Positions 35,938 to 46,422 of a DNA stretch of 64,000 bases are shown here, piece after piece; within the stretch, counting starts at the first letter, position 1, and every line of letters begins with the position of its first letter. The translations under genes were made by a program, and so were the position numbers. The stretch is from Streptomyces kaniharaensis. Lineage in GTDB: Bacteria; Actinomycetota; Actinomycetes; Streptomycetales; Streptomycetaceae. The stretch covers positions 1,798,001-1,862,000 of the forward strand of contig NZ_WBOF01000001.1 of assembly GCF_009569385.1 (NCBI RefSeq), in the 5' to 3' direction. Below the pieces are notes generated by a model. It was not told the origin of the DNA, did no database searches, and worked only from the letters and a program-made list of their open reading frames with translations.

Positions 35938-36939
35938 CTATTCCCGGCCACCGTCCTCCGACTGCCCCTCGGTGTCCGGGCGGATGTCGATCCGCCAGCC
36001 GGTGAGCCGGGCGGCGAGGCGGGCGTTCTGCCCCTCCTTGCCGATCCCCAGCGACAACTGGTAGTCGGGCACGATCACCCGGGCGGAGCGCTGGGCGGCG
36101 TCCACGATCTCCACGCTCGTCACCCGCGCGGGGGACAGCGCCGCGGCGACCATCTCCCGGGGGTCCTCCGACCAGTCGACGATGTCGATCTTCTCGCCGT
36201 GCAGCTCGCCCATCACCGCGCGCACCCGCGAGCCCATCGGGCCGATGCAGGCGCCCTTGGCGTTCAGCCCGGCCCGTCGCGACCAGACCGCGATCTTGGT
36301 GCGGTGGCCGGCCTCGCGGGCGATCGCGGCGATCTCCACGCTGCCGTCCGCGATCTCCGGGACCTCCAGCGCGAACAGCTTCTTCACCAGGCTCGGGTGC
36401 GTTCGCGACAGCGTCACCGAGGCCCCGCGGACACCGCGGCGCACCGCCACCACGTAGCACTTCAGCCGGGTGCCGTGCCGGTAGTCCTCGCCCGGGACCT
36501 GCTCCTGCGGCGGCAGGATGGCCTCCAGCTTGCCGATGTCCACCAGCACGTTCTTCGGGTCGTTGCCCTGCTGGACGACACCGGTGACGATGTCGCCCTC
36601 CTTGCCCGCGTACTCGCCGAAGGTCTGGTCGTCGGCGGCGTCGCGCAGGCGCTGCATCATGACCTGGATGCCGATGCTGGACGCGATCCGGCCGAAGCCG
36701 TTCGGGGTGTCGTCGAACTCCTTCGGCTCGACACCCTCCTCCAGCTCCGCCGGGTCCTCCATCGCCCACACGGTGACGTGGCCGGTCTTGCGGTCCAGGT
36801 GCACCCGGGCGCGACGGCGCGAGCCCTCGGTGCGGTGGTACGCGGTGAGGAGGGCGGACTCGATCGACTCGACCAGCAGGTCGAAGGGGATGTTCTTCTC
36901 GTTGACCAGCGTGCGCAGGGCACTCATGTCGATGTCCAC
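35938..36939 (-). CDS. nusA: Transcription termination/antitermination factor NusA
   Basis: Binds RNA polymerase near the RNA exit channel and modulates pausing, termination and rRNA antitermination. The 333-residue product has the N-terminal polymerase-binding domain (1-125), the S1 domain (about 130-200, [30 protein letters not shown]) and two KH domains ([21 protein letters not shown] and [20 protein letters not shown]). It lacks the C-terminal acidic repeats found in proteobacteria, as is normal in actinobacteria. The start is GTG 36939 with GAGGAGG upstream. It lies directly after rimP. Confidence 0.96.
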   Translation of the reverse strand: MDIDMSALRTLVNEKNIPFDLLVESIESALLTAYHRTEGSRRRARVHLDRKTGHVTVWAMEDPAELEEGVEPKEFDDTPNGFGRIASSIGIQVMMQRLRDAADDQTFGEYAGKEGDIVTGVVQQGNDPKNVLVDIGKLEAILPPQEQVPGEDYRHGTRLKCYVVAVRRGVRGASVTLSRTHPSLVKKLFALEVPEIADGSVEIAAIAREAGHRTKIAVWSRRAGLNAKGACIGPMGSRVRAVMGELHGEKIDIVDWSEDPREMVAAALSPARVTSVEIVDAAQRSARVIVPDYQLSLGIGKEGQNARLAARLTGWRIDIRPDTEGQSEDGGRE

Positions 36940-36993
36940 GGCTACGCCTCCTCGTCTTTCGTCACGTTCATCATGGTCCGGAACGGGCGGGTG

Positions 36994-37542
36994 TCACTCC
37001 GCACCGTCGTCCCCCTCCTCGGAGGCGTCGTCGAAGTCGGGGGCCTCGTCGAGGAGCTCGTCGTCCTTGCGGTTGAACTCGACCTGGACGCGCGCCCGGG
37101 CCACCTCGGAGTACTCCAGACGGCGCTCCTTCGGGCGGCCGCGGCCCTTCACCGGCTGCACCTCGACCAGCGCGCCGTCCTCGTCCGCCGACAGCACCCG
37201 GGCGACGATCTCCCCGCCGTCCACCAGGTGGATCTTGGCCAGCCGGCCCTCCGCGCGTTGCCAGTGCCGGGGCAGGACCAGCGGACGCTCCGCCCCCGGG
37301 GAACCGACCTCCAGCAGGTACGCGCCGTCGCCCATCAGGTCCGACTCGTCCAAGGCCTCGCCGACCACCCGGCTGAACTCGGCGATGGTGTCCATGTCCA
37401 CGCCGCCCTCGGTGTCGACGTCGATCTGCACCTGGCGGCGGCTGCCCGCCTGGGTGATCCTGACGTCCTCCAGATCCAGGCCTGCCTGCACGGCCAGCGG
37501 CTCCAGCAACGCGCGCAGCCGGTCGGTGTGGGTGGTGCTCAT
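36994..37542 (-). CDS. rimP: Ribosome maturation factor RimP
   Basis: Required for late assembly of the 30S subunit. The 182-residue product has the N-terminal alpha/beta domain (LLEPLAVQAGLDLEDVRITQAGSRRQVQIDVD), the YLLEVGSPGAERPLVLPRHWQRAEGR segment typical of the family and a C-terminal SH3-like domain. The tail is strongly acidic. The start is ATG 37542, with GAGGAG 10 nt upstream. It is the first gene of the rimP-nusA-ylxR-infB operon, and the operon promoter must lie in the 303-bp gap toward the lipoprotein gene. Confidence 0.94.
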   Translation of the reverse strand: MSTTHTDRLRALLEPLAVQAGLDLEDVRITQAGSRRQVQIDVDTEGGVDMDTIAEFSRVVGEALDESDLMGDGAYLLEVGSPGAERPLVLPRHWQRAEGRLAKIHLVDGGEIVARVLSADEDGALVEVQPVKGRGRPKERRLEYSEVARARVQVEFNRKDDELLDEAPDFDDASEEGDDGAE

Positions 37543-37845
37543 CCGGGTGGACTCCTCGGCCGCGTCTGCTGTTGTCAGAAGGTCGCTCCGCACCCCCGGC
37601 GCCGGTCCGGCGCACACCGGGTCACGGCAGCTCGGCCCAAAGCCTAGCCGGTGATGCCGCGAACCACCGATTCCGGACCACCCCCCACCGGCCGCGCGAC
37701 ACCCACTGCGAGCAAGGTCACACCCCTGCGTGCAAGACCTCCCACCCCCGATCCCCGCCCGAAAACGTGGGGATTCTGTAATCATTCACGCCAACGAGGG
37801 CAGGCGGGGAGGCCGTCCTCCCGTACACGCCCCGGAGTGACACCG
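37543..37845. other. 303-bp divergent intergenic region (rimP / lipoprotein)
   Basis: I see no gene here. It must hold the promoter of the rimP operon and that of the lipoprotein gene. A locally AT-richer stretch near 37765-37795 (TGTAAT, TTACAG) is the most promoter-like part, but no -35/-10 pair with correct spacing could be fixed. Confidence 0.4.
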
Positions 37846-38886
37846 ATGCAGCCGCCCAGCCGACGGACCTTCCTGGCCCTCGGACTCCTCCTCACCGCCG
37901 GCGGCACCCTCACCGCCTGCACCGACACGCACGACGACCCCGACCGGGACGGCCCCGACGACCGCCGCCCCGACCCGGACGAGCCGCTCCGTCTCCGCGC
38001 GGTCGCCGCCACCGACACCCTGCTCGCCGGATACGACGCCCTGCTCGCCGGCCCGGGCGCCGGGCAGGCGGCACAGCTCCAGCCGCTGCGGGCCGAGGTG
38101 GCCCAGCACCGGGCAGCGCTGGCGACCGGGCTCCCCACGCCCTCCGCCTCCGGCACCCCGTCGTCCGCCTCCGGCACGCCCTCGCCCTCCGCGTCCCCGA
38201 CCGCCCCTGCCGTCACCACGCAGGCCGCACTGGCAGCCCTCGAACACCAGACCGCGCAGGCCCACCTCGCCGACCTGGTCGTCGCCTCACCCGAACTGGC
38301 CCGGCTGCTCGCCGCCGTCTCCGCCTCCGGCGCCCTGCACGCCACCGCCCTCGGCGACACCACTCCCCCGGCCGCCCCCGCCGACTCACCGTCGGAAAGC
38401 CCGACCGCCTCCGCCACCGGGCCGGCCCTCGGCAACGAGGCACTCACCGCCCTCCAGGGCGCACTGAGCGCCGAACACGCCGCCATCTACGGCTACGGAG
38501 TGGTCGGCGCCAAGCTCCCCGAGGACCAGCAGCGCGCCGACGCCCGCACGGCCTACGCCGCCCACCAGGCCCGCCGGGACGCCTGGCAACGCCTCCTCGC
38601 CGGATCGGGCGCCACCCCCGTCGCCGCCGCCGGCGGCTACCAACTGCCGTTCCCCATCACCGACGCAGCCGGCGCCGCCCGACTCGCCGCCCACATCGAA
38701 ACCCGGCTCACCACCGTCTACGCCGACGTGGTCGCCGCCGTCCCCGGCCCCCAGCGAGCCACCGCCGCCGACGCCCTCCGCGAAGCCGCCCTGCGCGCCC
38801 ACCGCTGGGGCGCCGCCCCCACAGCCTTCCCCGGCCTCCCCGACCCCGGCCCCAGCACCGCGCCGACCCCGACCTCAACCCCCTGA
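37846..38886 (+). CDS. Tat-type lipoprotein with ferritin-like DUF4439 domain
   Basis: A 346-residue exported protein. The N-terminus has a twin-arginine-like motif (SRRTFLALG) and a lipobox LTAC with Cys25, so it is probably folded before export and lipid-anchored outside. A Pro/Ser/Thr-rich linker (about 105-125) divides the mature part. The C-terminal half (about 215-325) is the ferritin-like helical domain with LSAEHAAIYGYGVVGAKL and AADALREAALRAHRW. It probably binds metal or another ligand in a four-helix bundle, but the role is unknown. The start is ATG 37846 with GGAG upstream; an in-frame GTG 9 nt earlier is possible. Confidence 0.85.
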   Translation: MQPPSRRTFLALGLLLTAGGTLTACTDTHDDPDRDGPDDRRPDPDEPLRLRAVAATDTLLAGYDALLAGPGAGQAAQLQPLRAEVAQHRAALATGLPTPSASGTPSSASGTPSPSASPTAPAVTTQAALAALEHQTAQAHLADLVVASPELARLLAAVSASGALHATALGDTTPPAAPADSPSESPTASATGPALGNEALTALQGALSAEHAAIYGYGVVGAKLPEDQQRADARTAYAAHQARRDAWQRLLAGSGATPVAAAGGYQLPFPITDAAGAARLAAHIETRLTTVYADVVAAVPGPQRATAADALREAALRAHRWGAAPTAFPGLPDPGPSTAPTPTSTP

Positions 38887-39005
38887 CTCAACCCGGCGGG
38901 CGCCCACCCTCGCACCCACCCCCGCGTCACCGACCTGCGCTTGCGCCCCCTTGCCCGACAATGGACGGGTAGTACCAACGGGGGAGCACCAACCGGAAGG
39001 CCGGC

Positions 39006-39935
39006 ATGTCGGGAGCAGCAGCGCAGATCACCGTCCCCGAGTGGCTGTCGCACAGTGTCGCCGCGAGCGAGGGCGACGCGGGGCGGCAGTGGCTGGCCGA
39101 CCTGCCCGCCCGGGTGGCCGGGTACCTGGAGCGCTGGGATCTCACCCTGGAGCGGGTGCTCGACCCGGGCGGCAGCCTGAGCCTGATCGGGTACGTCCAC
39201 CGGGACGACCTCTCCCCCGCCGTCCTCAAGGCCGGCCTGGTCACCCCGGAAACCGCCCTGGAGCACGCCGCGCTCTCGCACTGGGCAGGCCGCGGCGCCG
39301 TCCTCCTCCTGGACGCCGTCCCGGCCGAGGGGGCGCTGCTGCTGGAACGCCTCCACGGGGACATCCCGCTTCGGTCCCTCGCCGAGGCGAAGGCGATGCT
39401 GGAGGCGACGAGCCTGCTGCACCGGCTCTGGGTGGCTCTGCCCGAGGGGCACCCGTTCCCCACCCTCGCCGACCGCGTCGCGACAACCGCCACCCGCCTC
39501 CGCGAGCGCCACGACCTCCCCCCGGCAGCCGAGGCCGAGGCCGGGGCCCTGGTTGCCGAGGCCCTGGAGACCGCGGACGCCCTGACCGCCTCCGCCGACG
39601 AGACCTTCCTTCTCCACGGCGACTTCCACCACGGCAACGTGCTCGCCGCCGACCGCGCGCCCTGGCTGGCGATCGACCCGCGCCCGCTGGCCGGTGAGCG
39701 GGCCTTCGACCTGGCCCGGCTGGCGCTAGACCGGGCGGACACCCTGGTCGGCTCCCCGGGCGCGCCAGCGGCCGTCCGCCGCCGGCTCCAGCAGCTCGCC
39801 GACGCGCTGGACGTCGACCAGGAGCGGCTGCGCGGCTGGACCCTGTTCCGCGCCGTCGACCTGGGCCTGCGCGCCCTGGCCGCGGGCCGCAGGGAGGACG
39901 CGGAGCTCTACCTGGAGTTCGCCGGAGCCGTCTGA
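39006..39935 (+). CDS. APH(6)/hydroxyurea-kinase-like phosphotransferase
   Basis: A small-molecule kinase of the protein-kinase-like fold, related to streptomycin 6-kinase and hydroxyurea kinase. The 309-residue product shows the family landmarks: YVHRDDLSPAVLKAGLVTPE (nucleotide-binding strand with the lysine), WAGRGAVLLLD, the catalytic loop LHGDFHHGNVLA and the metal-binding AIDPRPLAGERAFDLARL. The start is ATG 39006 with GGAAGG upstream. Its 3' end overlaps the convergent GNAT gene by 28 bp. In a producer chromosome with no biosynthetic neighbours this is likely metabolic rather than a resistance gene; the substrate is unknown. Confidence 0.85.
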   Translation: MSGAAAQITVPEWLSHSVAASEGDAGRQWLADLPARVAGYLERWDLTLERVLDPGGSLSLIGYVHRDDLSPAVLKAGLVTPETALEHAALSHWAGRGAVLLLDAVPAEGALLLERLHGDIPLRSLAEAKAMLEATSLLHRLWVALPEGHPFPTLADRVATTATRLRERHDLPPAAEAEAGALVAEALETADALTASADETFLLHGDFHHGNVLAADRAPWLAIDPRPLAGERAFDLARLALDRADTLVGSPGAPAAVRRRLQQLADALDVDQERLRGWTLFRAVDLGLRALAAGRREDAELYLEFAGAV

Positions 39936-40483
39936 ACCGAACCGGGCCTTCGCAACGGCAGCCGGGCGCCCATCACCGCGTAGAGGCGGTCGGTGGCCGG
40001 GAAGTGCACCGCCCGGGCGAGGTCCTGGTACCCGAGGGACCGGTAGAGCCGCCGGGCCGGTGTCTCGGCGTCGATCGCGGACAGGATGCTGCGGTCGAGC
40101 CCCGAGCGCTCGCAGAGGGTGCGGATGAGCCGGGAGCCGATGCCCTGGCCCTGGTACTCGGGCAGCACGTGCAGCTCGGTGATGGCGAACACGCCGTCCA
40201 GCCAGTCCCCGTACCCGCGGGCCACCAGGTAGGGCTCGATGACGGTGCTCCACCAGTGCTCGCGCTGGTTGGGCATGCCGTAGCCGAAGCCGACCAGCCG
40301 TCCGCCGCTCATCGCACCGAGGGCGATCACCCCGGGCTGCTGGGCGTGCCGGCCGACGATGTGCAGCCGTACCGCGACCTCCTCGGGCGTCAACCCGAAC
40401 GCCACCGCCTGGACATCGAGCGCCTGCGGCGCCCAGGCCGCGAGGTCGATGTCCTCGATCGTCACCCCGGTCAGCTGATCCAT
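39908..40483 (-). CDS. GNAT family N-acetyltransferase
   Basis: A 191-residue acetyl-CoA-dependent transferase. The acetyl-CoA-binding motif A is visible as TELHVLPEYQGQGIGSRLIRTL, followed by motif B (ARRLYRSLGYQDL). N-terminal residues include PEEVAVRLHIVGRHAQQPGVIAL. The start is ATG 40483 (MDQLTGVTIEDIDL); longer in-frame readings are not coding-like. The last 28 bp overlap the convergent kinase gene, so the two transcripts are mutually antisense at their ends. The substrate cannot be inferred. Confidence 0.88.
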   Translation of the reverse strand: MDQLTGVTIEDIDLAAWAPQALDVQAVAFGLTPEEVAVRLHIVGRHAQQPGVIALGAMSGGRLVGFGYGMPNQREHWWSTVIEPYLVARGYGDWLDGVFAITELHVLPEYQGQGIGSRLIRTLCERSGLDRSILSAIDAETPARRLYRSLGYQDLARAVHFPATDRLYAVMGARLPLRRPGSVQTAPANSR

Positions 40484-40604
40484 GTCCCGGACGTTACTAC
40501 CCGTGGGCACCGGGTGTGGGCGGAGATCGAAACCGACCACAGCAGCACGACGGCCACCGCAACACGAGGCCGCCCGAAGCTCGCCGGCCATCGCGACCCG
40601 ACGG

Positions 40605-41498
40605 TCAGAACAGCACACTCATGAACGCCCCGACCTCGCGGAACCCCACCCGCCGATACGCGGCCCGGGCGCGGAGGTTGAAGTCGTTGACGTAGAGCGA
40701 GACGACCGGGGCGACCTCCCGCAGCGCGATGTCGAGGACGGCCGCCATCCCGGTCTCGGAGATCCCCTGCCCCCGGTGCTCGGGCGCGACCCAGACCCCC
40801 TGGATCTGGCACGCGCCCTCGGTGACGGCCCCGATCTCCGCCTTGAACACCACCGCACCGTCGTCCCCGAACCGCGCGAACGACCGCCCGGTGGAGACGA
40901 GTTCGGCGACCCGGGCCTGGTACAGCAGTCCACCGTCGCCGGCCAGCGGCGAGACCCCGACCTCCTCGGTGAACATCGCCACGCAGGCGGGCATCAGGGT
41001 CTCGATCTCGTTCCGCAGGACCCGCCGGACCAGCGGGTCGGGGGCGATCTCGGCGGAGGGGGCGGTGGTGGCGAGCAGCGGCTGATGGGCGCGGACCTCG
41101 CGGGCCGGCCCCCAACTGCGTTCCAGGAGTGCCCAGAAGGCGGCGGTGGGCTCGGCCGGCCCGACGATGGAGGAGCAGCGGCGGCCCTGCCGGCGGGCCC
41201 GTTCGGCGAAGGCCTGGACGGCCTGCGGCCCGGCGTTGACCAGGACGAGGTTGGCGCCGGCGTAGCAGAGCGCGTCGAGGTCGCCGTCCTCGTCGCACCA
41301 GCCCCACATCTCGCCGCCGAGCCGCCAGGGATCGAGGCCGACGGACTCGACGCGGGTGGCGACGAAGGCGTTGGCGACCGGGTCCCGGTGGAGGATCTCC
41401 AGGGCGTCGGCGAGGTCGGGGGGCTCCAGCACGCGGGTGGTGGCCAGGGCGCGCGCGGCCTGGAAAGAGCTGGGGAGCATCACACCTCGATCGAGCAT
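40605..41498 (-). CDS. GNAT family N-acetyltransferase with N-terminal DUF4081
   Basis: A 297-residue two-domain protein. Residues 20-140 form the DUF4081 region (LEILHRDPVANAFVATRVESVGLDPWRLGGEMWGW). The C-terminal half has the GNAT fold, with motif A VWVAPEHRGQGISETGMAAVLDIAL and the end segment NLRARAAYRRVGFREVG. The start is ATG 41498 (GAGGTG upstream); an ATG six codons later (41480) also has a ribosome-binding sequence. Its position next to ispG is conserved in Streptomyces. The substrate is unknown. Confidence 0.88.
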   Translation of the reverse strand: MLDRGVMLPSSFQAARALATTRVLEPPDLADALEILHRDPVANAFVATRVESVGLDPWRLGGEMWGWCDEDGDLDALCYAGANLVLVNAGPQAVQAFAERARRQGRRCSSIVGPAEPTAAFWALLERSWGPAREVRAHQPLLATTAPSAEIAPDPLVRRVLRNEIETLMPACVAMFTEEVGVSPLAGDGGLLYQARVAELVSTGRSFARFGDDGAVVFKAEIGAVTEGACQIQGVWVAPEHRGQGISETGMAAVLDIALREVAPVVSLYVNDFNLRARAAYRRVGFREVGAFMSVLF

Positions 41499-41564
41499 CG
41501 AGACAGCACCTCACTGAGACGACTCTGGCCGCACCCTACTCCGTGGCCCCACCCGGCTACGGCC

Positions 41565-41594
41565 GCGGGGCCGTCCACGAACGGACGGCCCCGC
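41565..41594 (-). terminator. Hairpin terminator after ispG
   Basis: A perfect 12-bp stem (41565-41576 with 41583-41594) and 6-nt loop lie about 45 nt past the ispG stop. Confidence 0.7.
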
Positions 41595-41638
41595 TTCCGG
41601 AAAACGTCGCGCGGCGGCTCCGCGCGGGCACTACGAGG

Positions 41639-42799
<1,161 letters not shown>

Positions 42800-42965
42800 G
42801 TGCGCAGGGTTCCCCGGGGTTGAGGTGTGGTCGACCGCCCGGCCGCTGGGACGGCCGGGGCCGGGCGCGCAACGATCGCGCACCCGGCCTCCACGGTACG
42901 GCACGGTGGTCGGGCCCAGCACACCCGCCGTACCCGAACGCGCTACGGGGTGGTTGTCGACTCCC

Positions 42966-44270
42966 CTAACTGATCTTGACCGGGTTCACCAGGTCGGCGA
43001 CCAGCACGAGCAGGGTGAAGCCGATGAAGATGCTCGCCACGACGTACGCCAGGGGCATGAGGCGGGCGACGTCGAACGGGCCCGGGTCGGGCCGGTTGAA
43101 CAGCTGCGCGAAGCGGCGTCGGATCGACTCCCAGACGGCTCCTGCGACGTGGCCGCCGTCCAGCGGGAGCAGCGGCAGCATGTTGAACAGGAAGAGCGAC
43201 AGGTTGATGCCGGCCAGCAGGTTCACGAAGAACGCGATCCGCTGGGTGCCCGGGATGTCGAGCGAGAAGACCTCGCCGCTCACCCGGGCGGCGCCGACCA
43301 TCCCGATCGGCGAGTCCGGATCGCGCGGGGCGTCGCCGACGACGGCGTTCCACAGCCCCGGAATCTTGCCGGGCAGGGCGATCAGCGACTTCACCCCGTT
43401 CTCGGTCATGCCGTACATCCGGTCGAGGGACTGCCCGAAACCGAGCTGGACGACACCACTCGCCGGGGTGAAACCGAGGAAACCGGCCTGGACGGTCTGG
43501 CCCTTGATCGGGATGTCGTTGCCGTCGTACTTCTGGACGTCGTTGACCGCGATGGTCGGTTCGAGGGTCAGCTGCCGGCCGTCCCGATCGACCACGACGT
43601 GCACGGTCCGGCCGGCCGACCTGCGGATGTCCGCCTGGAGCTGGTCGTAGGTGCTGATCCGGTCGCCGTCGAAGGAGAGGATCTTGTCGCCGGGCTTCAG
43701 TCCGGCCTGGGCGGCCGGGGTCTGCGGGGCGCCCGCCGGGCAGTTGTCGGTGGGCTGGCCCGCCTTGACGATGCACTGGGCGACGGTGCTGACCGTCGGC
43801 ACGTTCATCGAGACGCCGAAGCCCATCATGACCGTGAGGAACAGGCCGAAGGCCAGGATCAGGTTCATGAACGGCCCGGCGAACATGACGATGACGCGCT
43901 TCCACGGCTTGCGCGTGTAGAAGAGCCGGTGCTCGTCACCCTCCTGGAGCTCCTCGTAGGAGGCCTCCCGGGCGTCCTCGATCATGGTCCGCCAGGGCGA
44001 GCTGCTGCGCTTGGTGATCCGGCCGTCCTCGCCCGGCGGGAACATCCCGATCATCCGGATGTACCCGCCGAACGGGATCGCCTTGATGCCGTACTCGGTC
44101 TCGCCCTTGCGGCGCGACCACAGGGTCGGGCCGAAGCCGACCATGTACTGCGGCACCCGGATGCCGAACAGCTTGGCCGTGGAGAGGTGGCCGAGCTCGT
44201 GCCAGGCGATCGAGATGAGCAGCCCGACCACGAAGACCAGGATGCCGACCACCGTCAAAACCGTTGCCAC
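42966..44270 (-). CDS. rseP: RseP-like site-2 intramembrane zinc metalloprotease (M50)
   Basis: Cleaves transmembrane anti-sigma factors and signal-peptide remnants inside the membrane. The 434-residue product has the zinc motif HELGH at residues 24-28 in the first membrane helix. A PDZ domain (about 185-260, [21 protein letters not shown]) follows, and the third metal ligand is in [13 protein letters not shown] near residue 375, with a final helix at the C-terminus. The start is GTG 44270 with GGAGGG upstream. It lies 58 bp after dxr. A natural partner in regulated proteolysis could be a membrane anti-sigma factor such as the one suspected at 15232, but this is speculation. Confidence 0.94.
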   Translation of the reverse strand: MATVLTVVGILVFVVGLLISIAWHELGHLSTAKLFGIRVPQYMVGFGPTLWSRRKGETEYGIKAIPFGGYIRMIGMFPPGEDGRITKRSSSPWRTMIEDAREASYEELQEGDEHRLFYTRKPWKRVIVMFAGPFMNLILAFGLFLTVMMGFGVSMNVPTVSTVAQCIVKAGQPTDNCPAGAPQTPAAQAGLKPGDKILSFDGDRISTYDQLQADIRRSAGRTVHVVVDRDGRQLTLEPTIAVNDVQKYDGNDIPIKGQTVQAGFLGFTPASGVVQLGFGQSLDRMYGMTENGVKSLIALPGKIPGLWNAVVGDAPRDPDSPIGMVGAARVSGEVFSLDIPGTQRIAFFVNLLAGINLSLFLFNMLPLLPLDGGHVAGAVWESIRRRFAQLFNRPDPGPFDVARLMPLAYVVASIFIGFTLLVLVADLVNPVKIS

Positions 44271-44328
44271 CGCTGGCCCTCCGTCATGCCGCTCCGCTCA
44301 TCGTCTCGTCCTGTCGCGACCGGGGCCG

Positions 44329-45564
44329 TCAGCCCGACGCCAGCTCGCGCGCGCGGGCGCGAGCCCAGTCCTCCGCCTGCAGGACGTCCTCGACGGTCAG
44401 GGAAGTTCCCGCGGTCGCCGGCCCGTTGCCGTGCTCGGCCACGACCTTGGCAACAGTGTCCACGATTCCCGTGAAGGCGAGGCGGCCCTTCAGGAAAGCC
44501 TCCACGCACTCCTCGTTGGCCGCGTTGAACACCGCCGGGAAGGTCCCGCCCAGCGAGCCCACCTCGCGGGCCAGCTCGACCGCCGGGAAGGCGTCGTTGT
44601 CCAGCGGGAAGAACTCCCAGGTGGCGGCCTTGGTCCAGTCGCAGCCGGGCGCGGCGTCCGGCACCCGGTCCGGCCAGCCCAGACCCAGCGAGATCGGCAT
44701 CCGCATGTCCGGCGGGCTGGCCTGCGCCAGTGTCGAACCGTCGGTGAACTCCACCATCGAGTGCACCACCGACTGCGGATGGACCACGACCTCGATCCGG
44801 TCGAACGGCACGTCGTACAGCAGGTGCGCCTCGATCACCTCCAGGCCCTTGTTGACCAGGGTGGCGGAGTTGATCGTGATGACCGGGCCCATGGCCCAGG
44901 TCGGGTGCGCCAGCGCGTCGGCCGCCGTCACGCCGGCCAGCTGCTCACGGGTGCGGCCGCGGAACGGGCCACCGCTCGCGGTCACCACCAGCTTGCGGAC
45001 CTCGGCCCGGGTTCCGCCGGCCAGCGCCTGGAAGATCGCGGTGTGCTCGGAGTCCACCGGCACGATCTGCCCCGGCTTCGCCAGCGCCTTCACCAGCGGA
45101 CCGCCGACGATCAGCGACTCCTTGTTGGCCAGCACCAGCACCCGGCCGGCCCGCAGCGCGGCCAGCGTCGGCCGGAGCCCGATCGACCCGGTGATGCCGT
45201 TCAGCACCGAGTGGCACTCCGACGCCGCCAGCTCGGTCGCCGCGTCCGGACCCACCAGCACCGCCGGCAGCGGACGACCCGCCGCCTTCGCCGCCAGCGC
45301 CTCGCGCAGCGCCGGCTCGGCCGCCGGATCGGCGATCGCCACCGTGTGGACGCCCAGCCGCACCGCCTGCTCGGCGAGCAGCTCCACCCGGCCGCCGGCC
45401 GCCGACAGGGCGACCACCCGGAACCGGTCCGGGTTGCGGAGCACCACGTCGATGGCCTGGGTGCCGATCGATCCGGTGGAACCGAGGATCACCAGCTCCC
45501 GGGGGCCGGAAGGGTCCTGCACGGTGGGCGTGAAACGCAGCTGCGGATGGGCGAGCGAAGTCAT
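44329..45564 (-). CDS. dxr: 1-deoxy-D-xylulose 5-phosphate reductoisomerase
   Basis: Second enzyme of the MEP pathway: rearranges and reduces DXP to MEP with NADPH and a divalent metal; the target of fosmidomycin. The 411-residue protein has the nucleotide-binding loop [15 protein letters not shown] (about 27-41), the metal-binding [13 protein letters not shown], the flexible-loop region [10 protein letters not shown] and the conserved [31 protein letters not shown]. The start is ATG 45564; longer in-frame readings are rejected. It heads the dxr-rseP-ispG unit. Confidence 0.97.
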   Translation of the reverse strand: MTSLAHPQLRFTPTVQDPSGPRELVILGSTGSIGTQAIDVVLRNPDRFRVVALSAAGGRVELLAEQAVRLGVHTVAIADPAAEPALREALAAKAAGRPLPAVLVGPDAATELAASECHSVLNGITGSIGLRPTLAALRAGRVLVLANKESLIVGGPLVKALAKPGQIVPVDSEHTAIFQALAGGTRAEVRKLVVTASGGPFRGRTREQLAGVTAADALAHPTWAMGPVITINSATLVNKGLEVIEAHLLYDVPFDRIEVVVHPQSVVHSMVEFTDGSTLAQASPPDMRMPISLGLGWPDRVPDAAPGCDWTKAATWEFFPLDNDAFPAVELAREVGSLGGTFPAVFNAANEECVEAFLKGRLAFTGIVDTVAKVVAEHGNGPATAGTSLTVEDVLQAEDWARARARELASG

Positions 45565-45690
45565 GCGCCCATTGTGTCCTGCCCGGAGCCGTCCTCGTGC
45601 CGGACCCGGAGCCGCCCGCGTCCGACCCGGGCCCTCCCCGGGCGCCGCTCGGCAGGACGCCGCCGTGCGCCCCGGGCTACCGTCGGAGCC

Positions 45691-46359
45691 ATGCGTACCG
45701 TCATCGCCGGGGGCCACGGACAGATCGCGCTGAAGCTCGAACGGCTGCTCGCCGAACGCGGCGACCGCCCGGCCGGGATCATCCGCCGCCCCGAACAGGC
45801 CCATGACCTGGTGGACGCCGGAGCCGAACCGCTGCTGCTCGACCTGGAATCCACCACCGCCCCGCAACTGGCCCAGCTGCTCGCCGGCGCCGACGCCGTG
45901 GTCTTCGCCGCCGGCGCCGGACCGGGCAGCGGCGCCGCCCGCAAGAACACCGTCGACCGCGACGCCGCCGTCCTGCTCGCCGACGCCGCCGAACTCGCCG
46001 GCGTCCGGCGCTACCTGATGATCTCCTCGATGGGCGCCGACGCCGCGGCCCACCACCCCGCCGACCCGGTCTTCGAGACCTACCTGCGGGCCAAGGGCGC
46101 CGCCGACGACGCCGTCCGGGCCCGCACGGCGCTCGACTGGACGGTGCTGCGGCCCGGGCGGCTCACCGACGGCCCCGGCACCGGCCTGGTCCGGCTCGCC
46201 CCCGCCGTCGGGCGCGGCGCGGTGGACCGGGCCGACGTCGCCGCCGTCCTGGCCGCCCTGCTGCGCGAACCCGGCACCGCCGGGCAGACCCTGGAGCTGG
46301 TCGCCGGGAACGCCACGGTCGAGGAGTCCGTCGCCGCCGCGGCCGGCCACGACGGCTGA
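45691..46359 (+). CDS. NAD(P)-binding SDR-like protein
   Basis: A 222-residue atypical short-chain dehydrogenase of the NmrA/YwnB type. The dinucleotide-binding loop is [13 protein letters not shown] at residues 4-16, and the segment [23 protein letters not shown] follows the fourth strand, typical of this group. [13 protein letters not shown] carries the Tyr/Lys-like positions in modified form. The start is ATG 45691, divergent from dxr. Such proteins are often nucleotide-sensing regulators or epimerase-like enzymes; the function here is unknown. Confidence 0.88.
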   Translation: MRTVIAGGHGQIALKLERLLAERGDRPAGIIRRPEQAHDLVDAGAEPLLLDLESTTAPQLAQLLAGADAVVFAAGAGPGSGAARKNTVDRDAAVLLADAAELAGVRRYLMISSMGADAAAHHPADPVFETYLRAKGAADDAVRARTALDWTVLRPGRLTDGPGTGLVRLAPAVGRGAVDRADVAAVLAALLREPGTAGQTLELVAGNATVEESVAAAAGHDG

Positions 46360-46381
46360 CTCCCGTCCCCGTCAACACGAA

Positions 46382-46407
46382 GGGCCCGGTTCACTCGAAC
46401 CGGGCCC
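46382..46407. terminator. Bidirectional hairpin terminator
   Basis: A perfect 11-bp stem with a 4-nt loop lies between the convergent NAD(P)-binding gene and the aldehyde dehydrogenase gene. Confidence 0.8.
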
Positions 46408-46422
46408 CACGCACGAGTCGGA

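Noticed and set aside
39006..39935. Antibiotic-resistance gene
   Set aside because: The kinase is APH(6)-like, but there is no biosynthetic cluster or mobile element nearby; this family often has metabolic roles.
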